Below, in pieces: positions 1 through 9,745 of a stretch of 64,000 bases of DNA (position 1 is the first letter of the stretch; each line of letters starts with the position of its first letter). The DNA is from Comamonas phosphati (GTDB lineage: Bacteria; Pseudomonadota; Gammaproteobacteria; Burkholderiales; Burkholderiaceae_C): positions 28,430 through 92,429 of the forward strand of contig NZ_BMEU01000019.1 in NCBI RefSeq assembly GCF_014637085.1, read 5' to 3'. A program made the translations under genes and the position numbers. The notes under the pieces were generated by a model. It did no database searches and was not told the origin of the DNA. It worked only from the letters and a program-made list of their open reading frames with translations.

Positions 1-4
1 CGAA

Positions 5-1231
5 GTGGCCCAAAGCAATGCCAAGCCCCTGAGCGAGAATGCGCAAGGCTATGGCTTTGCCGACGTGGTTTCCGGCGAGTTCGACGCCGATGAGGAAAAC
101 GGCGCGGCCATGCAGCCCAAGCGCGTGCTCCAGCCTCAGCTGGATTCGCCCAAGCTGCACAAGGTGCTGGCCCAGGCCGGCCTGGGCTCGCGCCTGGAGA
201 TGGAGCAGATGATTCTGGAGGGCCGCATCTCGGTCAACAACGAACCTGCCCACATCGGCCAGCGCATCCAGTTCGGCGACACGGTCAAGGTCAACGGCAA
301 GCCCATCCGTTTCCGCATCGACCCGCCGCCGGCCCGCGTGATCGCCTACCACAAGCCCGTGGGCGAGGTCGTGACGCATGACGATCCGCAGAACCGCCCC
401 ACGGTGTTTCGCAAGCTGCCCAAGCTCGCGCATGGCAAGTGGCAGTCCGTGGGCCGCCTGGACCTGAATACCGAAGGCCTGCTGCTGTTCACCAGCTCGG
501 GCGAGCTGGCCAACTCCCTCATGCACCCGCGCTTCGGCCTGGAGCGTGAATACGCGGCCCGCGTGCTGGGCGCGCTGAGCAAGGAAGAAAAGCAGAGCCT
601 GTTGGACGGCGTGCGGCTCGAAGACGGCGAAGCCGCCTTCGGCTCCATCGAGGACGGCGGCGGCGAAGGCGCCAACTGCTGGTACCGCGTCACCATCTCC
701 GAAGGCCGCAACCGCGAAGTGCGCCGCATGTTCGAAGCCGTGGGCCATGCGGTCAGCCGCCTGATCCGCATCCGCTACGGCGCCATGATGCTGCCGCGCG
801 GCTTGAAGCGTGGAGCCTGGGTGGAGCTGGACCAGGCCGACATCCAGGCGCTGATGGCCGTGGCCGGCGTCAAGGAGCGCCCGCCTGCGGATCGCACCGC
901 CGGCCGTGGCGGGAATTCCCGCGGCGGCAACCGCAACAGCCGCAACGCCCGCGGCTTCAATGCCGACCGTCCCCAGAACGGCCGCCGCGAAGGCGGTGGC
1001 CAGCGCCGCGGCGAGTGGGATGGCAACCGTCCCGCGCCCGGCGGCATGCTGGGCGACCGGCCGGAGCGTTCGCGCGGCAACGCCAAGGGGGGCGGCGCCG
1101 GTGGCGGCCGCTCTCAAGGCAGCCAGCCCGACCCCATGCGCACGTCCGTGGGCTATATCGGCGGCGACAGCCTCTCGCGGGCGCGCCAGAACGCCAAGCG
1201 CGGCCCCGGTGGCCGTCGCGGCGGCCGCTGA
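5..1231 (+). CDS. rluB: 23S rRNA pseudouridine synthase RluB (5' end may lie outside the window)
   Basis: RsuA/RluB-family enzyme that makes a pseudouridine in helix 80 of 23S rRNA (U2605 in E. coli). An S4 RNA-binding domain spans about residues 48-105. The catalytic motif GRLDLNTEGLL follows, with Asp153 as nucleophile, and then the family motif EGRNREVRRMFEAVGH. Residues from about 295 to the end form a Gly/Arg/Asn-rich low-complexity tail, common in betaproteobacterial RluB and probably RNA-binding. The first usable codon is a GTG at base 5, but the frame is open to the window edge, so the true start may be upstream. Family assignment is firm; the start is not. Confidence 0.93.
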   Translation: MAQSNAKPLSENAQGYGFADVVSGEFDADEENGAAMQPKRVLQPQLDSPKLHKVLAQAGLGSRLEMEQMILEGRISVNNEPAHIGQRIQFGDTVKVNGKPIRFRIDPPPARVIAYHKPVGEVVTHDDPQNRPTVFRKLPKLAHGKWQSVGRLDLNTEGLLLFTSSGELANSLMHPRFGLEREYAARVLGALSKEEKQSLLDGVRLEDGEAAFGSIEDGGGEGANCWYRVTISEGRNREVRRMFEAVGHAVSRLIRIRYGAMMLPRGLKRGAWVELDQADIQALMAVAGVKERPPADRTAGRGGNSRGGNRNSRNARGFNADRPQNGRREGGGQRRGEWDGNRPAPGGMLGDRPERSRGNAKGGGAGGGRSQGSQPDPMRTSVGYIGGDSLSRARQNAKRGPGGRRGGR

Positions 1232-1366
1232 AATAGCGGCTGCTTCAAGTATTTGGGCGGTGTCGCGTGGCCCGGGTCCCACCAGGCCTATGGCGGCACC
1301 GCTAAAATAGACGGTTTTGCTTTTCTTGCAAAAAACCATAGTAACCCTGATTAGGAATTAATCATC

Positions 1367-1792
1367 ATGGCTATCGAACGCACTCTCTCCATCATCAAGC
1401 CCGACGCAGTTGCCAAGAACGTGATCGGCCAAATCTACGCCCGTTTCGAAGGCGCCGGCCTGAAGGTCGTGGCCGCCAAGATGGCTCACCTGTCGCGCCT
1501 GGAAGCCGAGCAGTTCTACGCTGTGCACGCTGCACGCCCCTTCTTCAAGGACCTGGTGGACTTCATGATCTCCGGCCCCGTGATGATCCAGGCGCTGGAA
1601 GGCGAAAACGCCATCCTGAAGAACCGCGAACTGATGGGCGCCACCGACCCCAAGAAGGCTGAGAAGGGCACGATCCGCGCCGACTTCGCCGACAGCATCG
1701 ACGCCAACGCCGTGCACGGTTCCGACGCTGCTGAAACCGCTGCCGTGGAAGTGGCCTTCTTCTTCCCCGGCATGAACGTTTACTCGCGTTAA
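1367..1792 (+). CDS. ndk: Nucleoside diphosphate kinase
   Basis: Transfers the gamma-phosphate of ATP to nucleoside diphosphates through a phosphohistidine. At 141 residues it has the standard bacterial Ndk length. The N-terminus has the [12 protein letters not shown] signature, and the active-site stretch NAVHGSDA places the catalytic histidine at residue 117. An ATG start follows a purine-rich TTAGGAATTAATC leader. It stands alone between rluB and rlmN on the same strand, the usual Comamonadaceae order. No terminator is visible before rlmN, so the two may be co-transcribed. Confidence 0.97.
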   Translation: MAIERTLSIIKPDAVAKNVIGQIYARFEGAGLKVVAAKMAHLSRLEAEQFYAVHAARPFFKDLVDFMISGPVMIQALEGENAILKNRELMGATDPKKAEKGTIRADFADSIDANAVHGSDAAETAAVEVAFFFPGMNVYSR

Positions 1793-1903
1793 TCCACGCT
1801 GGCTTTCTGCCGCATGCTTTCGCGCTGACGCCGGGGCTCCGCGCTTGCGGGGCCGGTGTCAGCAGCGCAAGCGCCGGCAACGGCGTGGCAACCACATGCC
1901 GAT

Positions 1904-3025
1904 ATGACCACCAATCTGCTTGATTTTGACCTCGAAGGCCTGACCGCATACTGCGAGCAGCTCGGGGAGAAGCGTTTCCGCGCGACGCAGCTGTTCCGCT
2001 GGATTCACCAGCGCGGCGCCTCGGATTTCGACCAGATGACCGATCTGGCCAAGTCCCTGCGCGAGAAGCTCAAGAGCCGGGCCCACATCACCGCACTGCC
2101 TGTCGTGACCGAACACGTCTCGGCCGACGGCACCGTGAAGTGGCTTTTCGATGTAGGTGACGGCAATGCCGTCGAATCCGTTTTCATTCCCGAGGACGAC
2201 CGCGGCACGCTGTGCGTGTCGTCCCAGGCTGGATGTGCGGTGGGCTGCCGCTTTTGCTCGACGGGGCATCAGGGCTTCAGCCGCAATCTGAGCACGGGCG
2301 AGATCCTGGCCCAGCTCTGGTATGCCGAGCATGCGCTGAGAAAGCGCCTGGGCACCGACGAACGCGTCATCTCCAACGTGGTGATGATGGGCATGGGCGA
2401 GCCGCTGCAGAACTACGGAGCCCTGGTGCCGGCGCTGAAGGTGATGCTGGACGACCATGGCTACGGCCTGTCGCGCCGGCGCGTGACGGTGTCCACGTCG
2501 GGCGTGGTGCCCATGATGGACCGCCTCTCGCAGGACTGCGCCGTGGCGCTGGCCGTGTCCCTGCACGCGCCCAACGATCCGCTGCGCGACAACCTGGTGC
2601 CGCTGAATAAGAAGTACCCGATCGCCGAATTGCTGGATGCCTGTGAGCGCTATCTGGAATTCGCGCCGCGCGACTTCATCACTTTTGAATATTGCATGCT
2701 CGATGGCGTCAATGATCAGCCTGAGCATGCGCGCCAGCTGATAGAGTTGGTGCGCGCGCGCGGCGATGGCAAAAGCTGGTGCAAATTCAACCTGATTCCG
2801 TTCAATCCCTTCCCGGCTTCGGGGCTGCTTCGGTCGCCTTCGGCCCGGGTGGCCGAATTTGCCAACCTGCTGAGCAACGCCGGCATCGTCACGACCGTGC
2901 GCAAGACGCGCGGGGACGACATCGATGCGGCCTGCGGCCAACTGGCCGGGGACGTGAAGGACAGAACACGTGCTGCCGAGCGCATGGCAAGGCAGCGCAC
3001 CATCACCCTCAAGCAGGTGTCTTGA
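1904..3025 (+). CDS. rlmN: Dual-specificity 23S rRNA/tRNA adenine-C2 methyltransferase
   Basis: Radical-SAM methyltransferase that modifies A2503 of 23S rRNA and A37 of some tRNAs. The radical-SAM cluster motif C-x3-C-x2-C is present (Cys111, Cys115, Cys118). The second catalytic cysteine, needed for the mixed-disulfide mechanism, is at about residue 344 in [10 protein letters not shown] longer in-frame GTG start at 1856 exists, but the ATG at 1904 gives the family N-terminus ([10 protein letters not shown]) and a 373-residue protein, close to the E. coli enzyme. The stop lies 25 bases before the probable GTG of pilF, so the genes from here to rodZ look like one operon. Confidence 0.96.
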   Translation: MTTNLLDFDLEGLTAYCEQLGEKRFRATQLFRWIHQRGASDFDQMTDLAKSLREKLKSRAHITALPVVTEHVSADGTVKWLFDVGDGNAVESVFIPEDDRGTLCVSSQAGCAVGCRFCSTGHQGFSRNLSTGEILAQLWYAEHALRKRLGTDERVISNVVMMGMGEPLQNYGALVPALKVMLDDHGYGLSRRRVTVSTSGVVPMMDRLSQDCAVALAVSLHAPNDPLRDNLVPLNKKYPIAELLDACERYLEFAPRDFITFEYCMLDGVNDQPEHARQLIELVRARGDGKSWCKFNLIPFNPFPASGLLRSPSARVAEFANLLSNAGIVTTVRKTRGDDIDAACGQLAGDVKDRTRAAERMARQRTITLKQVS

Positions 3026-3050
3026 GGGGCATTCACAAGAGAGGCTGGCA

Positions 3051-3884
3051 GTGGCAAGACAACCGCGTGGGAATCATGGGGGCTCTTTGGGGTCTCGGGC
3101 CTGGTGGGGAGTGCCGCTGGTGGCTGCTGTGCTGGCAGGCTGTGCCAGCAGCCAGACCAGCACGATAGTGCCGCCTACGGCGACCGCCACGGCCAATGCG
3201 CCGGCGGCCGACGCCCATCGCCGCGCCCAGATCCGCCTGGAGCTGGCCGCCAACTATTTCCAGGCCGGACGCCTGGATGTGGCCACGGAAGAGGTGGGCC
3301 AGGCGCTGGCGGCCAATCCCAACTATGCCGATGCCTACGCCTTGCTGGGGCTGATCCTGATGCAGAACCGCGACTGGTCCAAGGCCGACGTCGCCATGCG
3401 CCGCGCCATGGAGCTGAGCCCGCAGGACGGCAACCAGATCCACAACTATGGCTGGCTGCAATGCCAGCAGCAGAACTTCGACCAGGCCCAGCAGTGGTTC
3501 GACAAGGCGCTGAAGGCTCCGGGCTACCGCGAGCAGCCCAAGACGCTGCTGGCCAAGGGCCTGTGCTACCAGCAGGCCGGGCAACTGGAGCCGGCCTACC
3601 AGAACATGTTCAGCGCCTACGAAATGGATGTGGGCAACCCCGCGGCCGCCTACAACCTCTCCAACCTGCTGTGGCAAAAGGGCGAGGCCAAGAAGGCCCA
3701 GTTCTACATTCGGCGCCTGAACCATACCGACCAGTCGAGCGCCGAAAGCCTGTGGCTGGGCATCAAGATCGACAGGGCCTTGCGCGACGATATCAGCGTG
3801 CGCCAGCTGGCCGATCAATTGCAGCGACGGTTCCCGCAATCGCGCCAGTGGCTTGCATATGAGCGGGGTGCATTCAATGAGTGA
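3051..3884 (+). CDS. pilF: Type IV pilus biogenesis/stability lipoprotein PilF/PilW (TPR)
   Basis: TPR-repeat outer-membrane lipoprotein that in other bacteria (PilF/PilW) pilots the PilQ secretin. The chosen GTG start gives 277 residues with a type II signal peptide ending in the lipobox L-A-G-C (Cys31), followed by an Ala/Thr-rich linker. From about residue 60 come tandem TPR helices, including NYADAYALLGLILMQN and DGNQIHNYGWLQC. A longer in-frame ATG at 2970 sits inside rlmN and would bury the signal peptide, so it was rejected. It overlaps rodZ by 8 bases (ATG inside the end of pilF), which implies translational coupling. This gene next to rlmN, rodZ and ispG is a conserved betaproteobacterial layout. 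Confidence 0.88.
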   Translation: MARQPRGNHGGSLGSRAWWGVPLVAAVLAGCASSQTSTIVPPTATATANAPAADAHRRAQIRLELAANYFQAGRLDVATEEVGQALAANPNYADAYALLGLILMQNRDWSKADVAMRRAMELSPQDGNQIHNYGWLQCQQQNFDQAQQWFDKALKAPGYREQPKTLLAKGLCYQQAGQLEPAYQNMFSAYEMDVGNPAAAYNLSNLLWQKGEAKKAQFYIRRLNHTDQSSAESLWLGIKIDRALRDDISVRQLADQLQRRFPQSRQWLAYERGAFNE

Positions 3885-4866
3885 CAGTGCGGTGGATAAG
3901 GTGAATATGCAAAGCGATGAGCAAGTGCGGCCCCCGATGACGGCCGGAGCCATGCTGCGCGAGGCCCGCGAGGCGGCGCGCGTGCAGCTGCCGAGCCTGG
4001 CGGCGACCTTGAAGGTGCCGCCAGCCAAGCTGCAAGCCCTGGAGGCGGACGACTACGGGGCCTTCCCCGACCATGTATTCATGCGGGCGCTGGCCATGGG
4101 CATGTGCCGTACCCTGCAGGTCGATGCGGCTCCCGTGCTGGCCGCGCTGCCGCGCACCGAGCCCAGGAGCCTGAGCAAAACCGGTCCTGGCATCAATGCC
4201 ACCGTCAAGGAGCGCAGCCACTTCCGCAGCGCGGGCACGTCTTTCGGCGGCTCCTCCAACGCTTCGCGCAAGGTCCTGGCCGGCGTGCTGGTGCTGCTGG
4301 CCGCCGCCGCCGCCGTTTATTTCGTGCCGCTGCACCAGCGCGGCGATGCCGGCTCGCAGGCCGAAGCGCCTGCCGTACCGGCACCGGTTGTCGCCGCGGC
4401 CGGCGCCGGTGCTGGTGCCACAGGGGCTGCCGGCGCCGGAACCCCGGCCCCGGTGGTGGTCGAAGCGCCAGCCGCCACGGCCGCAGCCGCTTCGGCCGGC
4501 GCCGCCGCGCCCGTGCAACCGGCTGCAGCGCCGGCTCCCGCGGCCGGAGACGCCGTGACCCCGGCCGCCGAAGCACCGGTGCCAGTGCCTGCGCCAGCCT
4601 CGGCCCCCGCTGCAGTCTCCGCCCAAGCCTCCGCCGCCATCCTGGAAATGCGTGCCAGCGCACAATCGTGGGTCAAGGTCAAGGATGCCAAGGGCAAGGT
4701 GGTGCTGGAAAAGACCCTGTCCAAGGACGAGTCCGTGACCGCCAGCGGCGAGCTGCCCCTGTCCGTGGTCATTGGCAATGCCAAGGGCACCCAGGTGCTG
4801 GTGCGCGGCGAGCCGCTGGATATTGCGGGCACGCGTGACAACGTGGCTCGCTTCGAGGTGAAGTGA
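3877..4866 (+). CDS. rodZ: RodZ-like helix-turn-helix cytoskeletal membrane protein
   Basis: Bitopic inner-membrane protein that links MreB to the cell-shape machinery. A cytoplasmic Xre-type HTH (HTH_25) spans about residues 22-85, a transmembrane helix about 132-150, then a long Ala/Pro-rich periplasmic linker (about 155-255) and a C-terminal DUF4115 beta domain ([17 protein letters not shown] region). The length of 329 residues fits the family. Several upstream in-frame ATGs exist inside pilF; the ATG at 3877 is preferred because it overlaps the pilF stop in the usual coupled manner. The linker is low-complexity and strongly GC-biased, so its exact length is probably variable between strains. 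Confidence 0.88.
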   Translation: MSDSAVDKVNMQSDEQVRPPMTAGAMLREAREAARVQLPSLAATLKVPPAKLQALEADDYGAFPDHVFMRALAMGMCRTLQVDAAPVLAALPRTEPRSLSKTGPGINATVKERSHFRSAGTSFGGSSNASRKVLAGVLVLLAAAAAVYFVPLHQRGDAGSQAEAPAVPAPVVAAAGAGAGATGAAGAGTPAPVVVEAPAATAAAASAGAAAPVQPAAAPAPAAGDAVTPAAEAPVPVPAPASAPAAVSAQASAAILEMRASAQSWVKVKDAKGKVVLEKTLSKDESVTASGELPLSVVIGNAKGTQVLVRGEPLDIAGTRDNVARFEVK

Positions 4867-4867
4867 A

Positions 4868-4992
4868 TGAAGCTCCCCCTGAGTCGCTCCGCGCCTTCCC
4901 CCTCTCTCTACGTGCTGCGCACCAGGGGTGGGGGACGCAGCCCTCGCGGCGGGGCGGCCCTTGCTCGGCTGCCCGCGTTTGGAGTGCGCCAG
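4868..4992 (+). repeat. Dispersed intergenic repeat, copy A
   Basis: The 150-base gap between rodZ and ispG begins with CCCCCTGAGTCGCTCCGCGC and continues through a C-run/G-run inverted pair, a GGCCCTTGCTCGG segment and a TTTGGAGTGCGCCAGG end. Two related copies are present at about 25,302-25,403 and 38,466-38,556, each directly after a stop codon. Seen directly; the family name and function are unknown to me. Confidence 0.7.
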
Positions 4993-5021
4993 GTTTTGTG
5001 CGCAGCGCTCGGATAACTGAA

Positions 5022-6293
5022 ATGATGACAGTGCAAGATTCTCAGAAGGCTGTGGCAATGGCCGCGCCGGCGCCGCGCCGTTCGCGCCAGGCGCGCGTGG
5101 TGTGGCAGAACAACGTGGTCACGGTGGGGGGCGACGCGCCGGTGCGCGTGCAGTCCATGACCAATACCGACACCGTGGATGCGGTGGAAACCGCCATCCA
5201 GGTGCGCCAGCTGGCCCAGGCCGGTTCGGAGATGGTGCGCATCACCGTCAACACGCCCGAGGCCGCCGCCGCCGTGCCCTATATCCGCGAGCAGCTGGAC
5301 CGCATGGGCGAGTACGTGCCGCTGGTGGGCGACTTCCACTACAACGGCCACCGCCTGCTGACCGACTACCCGGCCTGCGCCGAGGCGCTGTCCAAGTACC
5401 GCATCAACCCCGGCAACGTGGGCAAGGGCGACAAGAAAGACAAGCAGTTCGGCCAGATGATCGAGATCGCCGCCAGGTACGACAAGGCGGTGCGCATCGG
5501 CGTCAACTGGGGCTCGCTGGACCAGGAGATCATGGCCGAGCTGATGGACGCCAACAGCCGGCGCGCCCGGCCCTGGGACACGCGCCAGGTCATGTACGAG
5601 GCGCTGATCACCTCGGCCGTCTCGTCCGCGCGCCGTGCCGAGGAAATGGGCCTGAACGGCGACAACATCATTCTCTCGTGCAAGGTCAGCGGCGTGCAGG
5701 ACCTGATCTCGGTCTACCGCGCCCTGGCGCAGCGCTGCTCCTGGGCGCTGCACCTGGGCCTGACCGAGGCCGGCATGGGCACCAAGGGCACGGTGGCCTC
5801 CACGGCCGCGCTGTCCGTGCTGCTGCAGGAAGGCATTGGCGACACCATCCGCGTCTCGCTCACGCCCCAGCCCGGCGAAGCGCGCACGCAGGAGGTGGTG
5901 GTCGCTTCCGAGATCCTGCAGGCCCTGGGCCTGCGCGTGTTCGTGCCCAGCGTCACGGCCTGCCCGGGCTGCGGGCGCACCACCAGCACCACCTTCCAGG
6001 AACTGGCCAAGCGCATCGACGACTTCCTGCGCGGCGAAATGCCTGTCTGGCGTGCCCGCTATCCGGGCGTGGAGGCCATGAAGGTGGCCGTGATGGGCTG
6101 CATCGTCAACGGCCCCGGCGAGAGCAAGCATGCCGACATCGGCATCAGCCTGCCGGGCACCGGCGAAGCGCCGGCGGCGCCGGTCTTCATCGACGGCGAG
6201 AAAGCCCTGACGCTGCGCGGCGAGCGCATTGCCGAAGAGTTCCAGACCATCGTCCAGGACTATGTGCAGCGCCGCTACGGCACGCAGGGCTGA
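5022..6293 (+). CDS. ispG: 4-hydroxy-3-methylbut-2-en-1-yl diphosphate synthase (IspG/GcpE)
   Basis: [4Fe-4S] enzyme of the methylerythritol-phosphate isoprenoid pathway that converts MEcPP to HMBPP. Cluster ligands are visible as Cys314 and Cys317 in [10 protein letters not shown] and Cys360 in [10 protein letters not shown]. The 423-residue length suits the single-domain proteobacterial form plus a short N-terminal extension. The ATG at 5022 (tandem with one at 5025) was chosen because the longer frame upstream runs through the intergenic repeat. It is followed by hisS on the same strand, as in E. coli, where ispG also lies between rodZ and hisS. Confidence 0.96.
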   Translation: MMTVQDSQKAVAMAAPAPRRSRQARVVWQNNVVTVGGDAPVRVQSMTNTDTVDAVETAIQVRQLAQAGSEMVRITVNTPEAAAAVPYIREQLDRMGEYVPLVGDFHYNGHRLLTDYPACAEALSKYRINPGNVGKGDKKDKQFGQMIEIAARYDKAVRIGVNWGSLDQEIMAELMDANSRRARPWDTRQVMYEALITSAVSSARRAEEMGLNGDNIILSCKVSGVQDLISVYRALAQRCSWALHLGLTEAGMGTKGTVASTAALSVLLQEGIGDTIRVSLTPQPGEARTQEVVVASEILQALGLRVFVPSVTACPGCGRTTSTTFQELAKRIDDFLRGEMPVWRARYPGVEAMKVAVMGCIVNGPGESKHADIGISLPGTGEAPAAPVFIDGEKALTLRGERIAEEFQTIVQDYVQRRYGTQG

Positions 6294-6469
6294 GCCGGCA
6301 ATCGGGGGGTGGATCGGCTTGCTGGCACAATGGCTGCAAGCTGGTTCCAGGAATTGATAGCTGTTAGTGCGCTATCTGCATGGATTTGAGTGTGGTTTCT
6401 ATGTGAAGTCAAGATTTGCTGCGTGCGGCATGCTCTTGTTTTGCGAGTGACCCAAGTGTGAGATTTCAC

Positions 6470-7786
6470 GTGGCCAAAAACGAAAAACTGACTGCCATCA
6501 AAGGCATGAACGACATACTCCCGCCCGATTCCGCGCGCTGGGAGTGGTTCGAAGGCAAGGTGCGCGACCTCATGGGCCGCTTTGCCTACCGCAACATCCG
6601 CACGCCGCTGGCCGAGCACACGGCCTTGTTCGTGCGCGGCCTGGGCGAGGTGACCGATATCGTCGAAAAGGAGATGTACTCCTTCGAAGACCGGGCCGAC
6701 AAGCACGGCCAGGCCGAGCATCTGACGCTGCGCCCCGAAGGCACGGCCGGCGTGGTGCGTGCCATCGTCGAGAACAATCTGCTGTATGACGGCGGCAAGC
6801 GCCTGTTCTACATCGGCCCCATGTTCCGGCGCGAAAAACCGCAGCGCGGCCGCTACCGCCAGTTCCACCAGGTGGGCGTGGAAGCCATGGGCTTTGCCGG
6901 CCCCGAGGTGGATGCCGAAGTCATCCTGCTGGCCGACCAGCTGTGGAAGGAGCTGGGCATAGCCGGCGTGCGCCTGGAGCTCAACAGCCTGGGCGAGCCC
7001 GAAGAGCGCAAGGCCCATCGCGATGCGCTGGTGGCCTATTTCGAGCAGCACACCGAGGTGATGGACGAAGAGGCCAGGCGCCGCATGTACTCCAACCCGC
7101 TGCGCGTGCTGGACACCAAGAACCCGGCCATGCAGGACATGGTCAACGCCGCGCCCAAGCTGTTCGACTACCTGGGCGATGCCTCCAAGGCCCACCTCAA
7201 GGCCGTGCAGGACATCCTGGACGCCAACGGCGTGGCCTGGTCGCTGAATCCGCGCCTGGTGCGCGGCATGGACTACTACAACCTCACGGTGTTCGAGTTC
7301 ATCACCGACAAGCTGGGCTCGCAGGGCACGATCTGCGGCGGCGGCCGCTACGACTACCTGATCGAGGAAATCGGCGGCAAGCCGGCGCCGGCCGTGGGCT
7401 GGGGCATGGGCATGGAGCGCGTGCTCGAGCTGCTCAAGGAGATCGGCGCCGAGATCCCGCAGCCCGCGGCCGATGCCTATGCCGTCATCCCCGATGCCGC
7501 GGCGCTGCCCCAGGTCTTCCAGACCGTGCACCGCCTGCGCGCTGCCGGCGTGGCCGTGCAGATGCATGCGGCCGCCGGTGGTTCCGCCGAGGGCATGGGC
7601 TCGATGAAATCGCAGTTCAAGAAGGCCGATGCCTCGGGCGCGCGCTTTGCGCTGATCTTCGGCGCGGACGAGCTGGCCCGGGGCATGGTCACGGTCAAGT
7701 CGCTGCGCGACGGGCAGGGCGCGCAGCAGCAGCAATCCCTGGCGCAGGTTCAGGACTGGGCCGACACCCTAAAATCGGCGGCTTGA
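6470..7786 (+). CDS. hisS: Histidyl-tRNA synthetase
   Basis: Class II aminoacyl-tRNA synthetase charging tRNA-His. Motif 2 is visible ([17 protein letters not shown]), as are the histidine-specific blocks [14 protein letters not shown] and GGRYDYL, and motif 3 ([12 protein letters not shown]). The C-terminal anticodon-binding domain occupies about residues 335-438. The GTG at 6470 gives the family N-terminus ([13 protein letters not shown]); an ATG 54 bases upstream adds unrelated residues. A divergent short repeat lies in the gap before it (about 6,350-6,400). Spacing to yfgM is 49 bases. Confidence 0.97.
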   Translation: MAKNEKLTAIKGMNDILPPDSARWEWFEGKVRDLMGRFAYRNIRTPLAEHTALFVRGLGEVTDIVEKEMYSFEDRADKHGQAEHLTLRPEGTAGVVRAIVENNLLYDGGKRLFYIGPMFRREKPQRGRYRQFHQVGVEAMGFAGPEVDAEVILLADQLWKELGIAGVRLELNSLGEPEERKAHRDALVAYFEQHTEVMDEEARRRMYSNPLRVLDTKNPAMQDMVNAAPKLFDYLGDASKAHLKAVQDILDANGVAWSLNPRLVRGMDYYNLTVFEFITDKLGSQGTICGGGRYDYLIEEIGGKPAPAVGWGMGMERVLELLKEIGAEIPQPAADAYAVIPDAAALPQVFQTVHRLRAAGVAVQMHAAAGGSAEGMGSMKSQFKKADASGARFALIFGADELARGMVTVKSLRDGQGAQQQQSLAQVQDWADTLKSAA

Positions 7787-7835
7787 ATCCCGTCCCGTCT
7801 CGTCCCGTTAACGACCAAGCAGAACAAAACAAGCC

Positions 7836-8513
7836 ATGGCAAGCCATTTCGACCTTGAAGAACAAGAGCAACTCGATCAGCTCAAGCATTTCTGGAACAC
7901 CTGGGGCACGCCGATCACCGGCGTGCTGCTGGTGATCTTTCTGGGCTTTGCCGGCTGGAATGGCTACCAGTACTGGCAAAAGCGCCAGGCCGTGCAGGCC
8001 GCAGCGCTGGAGCATGCCGTCGAGGTGGCCTTGGCAGGCAAGGACCAGGCCCGTGCGGACCAGGCTTTTGCCGAGCTCAAGAGCAAATTCGGCGGCACCG
8101 CCCAGGCGGCGCAGACCGCCTTGCAAGTGGCCAAGGCCGGCGTGGACGCCGGCAAGCTCGACGATGCCAAGGCCGCGCTGGCCTGGGTGGCCGAGACGGG
8201 CGACGCGGGCTACAAGGCCATCGCCAGGATTCGCCTCTCCACCGTGCTGGAGCAGCAAAAGCAGTTCGACGAAGGCCTGAAGGTGCTGGAGGGCTCCATG
8301 CCCGAATCCTTCGCCGGCCTGCAGGCGGATCGCCGCGGCGATCTGTATGCTGCCCAGGGCAAACCGCAGGAAGCGGTGGCCCAGTACCAGGTCGCCTACA
8401 AGTCGCTGGACAAGAATCTGGACTATCGCCATCTGGTCGAGTTCAAGCTCAATGCACTGGGCGCCACGCCCGCCACCGTGGCCCAGGCCAAGACAACGTC
8501 ATCGGAGAACTAA
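7836..8513 (+). CDS. YfgM family ancillary SecYEG translocon subunit
   Basis: Tail-type membrane protein of the YfgM family (DUF2133/TPR_21), which in E. coli binds SecYEG and PpiD and helps hand over periplasmic clients. The N-terminus is the conserved acidic cytoplasmic stretch DLEEQEQLDQLKHFW. One transmembrane helix follows (about residues 25-45) and the remaining periplasmic part consists of TPR-like helices. Length is 225 residues. Its place between hisS and bamB, with only two bases before the bamB start, matches the E. coli operon and supports the call. Confidence 0.92.
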   Translation: MASHFDLEEQEQLDQLKHFWNTWGTPITGVLLVIFLGFAGWNGYQYWQKRQAVQAAALEHAVEVALAGKDQARADQAFAELKSKFGGTAQAAQTALQVAKAGVDAGKLDDAKAALAWVAETGDAGYKAIARIRLSTVLEQQKQFDEGLKVLEGSMPESFAGLQADRRGDLYAAQGKPQEAVAQYQVAYKSLDKNLDYRHLVEFKLNALGATPATVAQAKTTSSEN

Positions 8514-8515
8514 TC

Positions 8516-9685
8516 TTGAAGACTTTTGCCGGTTCAATGAAGTCCGCAATGCAATCGCCGGCTCCGCGCTGGCTGGCGGTGTCCGCGCTGGGCATGGCCT
8601 TGAGCGCCTGCTCCATCTTCAGCAGCAGCGGCGACAAGCCCAAGCCCCTGCAACTGGGCCCCAACCCGGGCCTGCTGCAGGTCCACCAGGCATGGACGGC
8701 CAAGCTGGGCGGCGAAGCGCCCCTGGCCATGCCGGCACTGGTGCGCGGCGATACCGTGACCCTGGTGGCCAAGGACGGCAGCGTGACCACGCTGGACGGC
8801 CGCACCGGCAGCCAGGTGGGCAAGATCAGTGCCGGCGAGCCCCTGACCACCGGCGTGGGCAGCGACGGCGAGCGCACGGCCATGGTGACCGGCAGCAACC
8901 AGCTGCTGGTCTTTGCCGGCGGCAAGAAGCTGTGGTCCCAGAAGCTGCAGGCAGCCGTCTACACGCCGCCGCTGGTGGCCGGCGGCCGCGTGTTCGTGAT
9001 GGCGGCGGATCGCTCGCTGTCGGCCTTCGATGCCAAGACCGGCCGGGAGCTGTGGTTTGCCGACCGTCCCGGCGAGCCGCTGATCCTGCGCCAGCCCGGC
9101 GTGCTGATCGCGGTGGGCAACACCCTGGTGGCCGGCCTGTCGGGCCGCCTCGTGGGCCTGGACCCCGACTCGGGCTCGGTGCGCTGGGAAGCGCCTCTGG
9201 CCAGCCCGCGCGGCACCAATGACGTGGAGCGCCTGGTGGACCTGGTCGGCCATGTCAGCCGTGTCGGCAGCAGCGTCTGCGCACGGGCCTTCCAGGCCTC
9301 CGTCGGCTGCGTGGACACCAACAACGCCTCGGTGCGCTGGACCCAGAACTCCAAGGGCAGCGACGGCATCGACGGCGACGAGCAATCGGTGTTCGGCGCC
9401 GAGAGCAATGGCACGGTGCAGGCTTGGCGCCGCACCGACGGCTCGCGCCTGTGGTCCATCGACAAGCTGCAGTATCGCAAGCTGACGGCGCCGCTGGTGC
9501 TGGGCCGCTCGGTGGTGCTGGGCGACGATCTGGGCACGGTGCACCTGCTGTCGCGTGAGGACGGCTCGGCGCTGGCGCGCCTGGAAACCGGCAAGGAGGG
9601 CGTGGCCACGGCCCCGGTGGCGGTGGCCAATACGCTGGTGGTGGTCAGCCGCAGCGGAACCGTATACGGCTTCAGGCCGGATTGA
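8516..9685 (+). CDS. bamB: Outer membrane assembly lipoprotein BamB
   Basis: PQQ-type beta-propeller lipoprotein of the BAM complex that inserts beta-barrels into the outer membrane. The signal peptide ends in the lipobox L-S-A-C (Cys32) and the rest holds repeated blades with the W-motifs DAKTGRELW, DPDSGSVRWE and RTDGSRLWS. A TTG start two bases after the yfgM stop gives 389 residues; an in-frame ATG at 8537 would shorten the leader by seven residues and is equally able to serve. Operon with yfgM and probably der. Confidence 0.94.
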   Translation: MKTFAGSMKSAMQSPAPRWLAVSALGMALSACSIFSSSGDKPKPLQLGPNPGLLQVHQAWTAKLGGEAPLAMPALVRGDTVTLVAKDGSVTTLDGRTGSQVGKISAGEPLTTGVGSDGERTAMVTGSNQLLVFAGGKKLWSQKLQAAVYTPPLVAGGRVFVMAADRSLSAFDAKTGRELWFADRPGEPLILRQPGVLIAVGNTLVAGLSGRLVGLDPDSGSVRWEAPLASPRGTNDVERLVDLVGHVSRVGSSVCARAFQASVGCVDTNNASVRWTQNSKGSDGIDGDEQSVFGAESNGTVQAWRRTDGSRLWSIDKLQYRKLTAPLVLGRSVVLGDDLGTVHLLSREDGSALARLETGKEGVATAPVAVANTLVVVSRSGTVYGFRPD

Positions 9686-9745
9686 TAAGCACGATTTGCA
9701 CCAGGCGTTCGAGGCCTGTGCGAATCCCAATAGGTATTTTTGGTA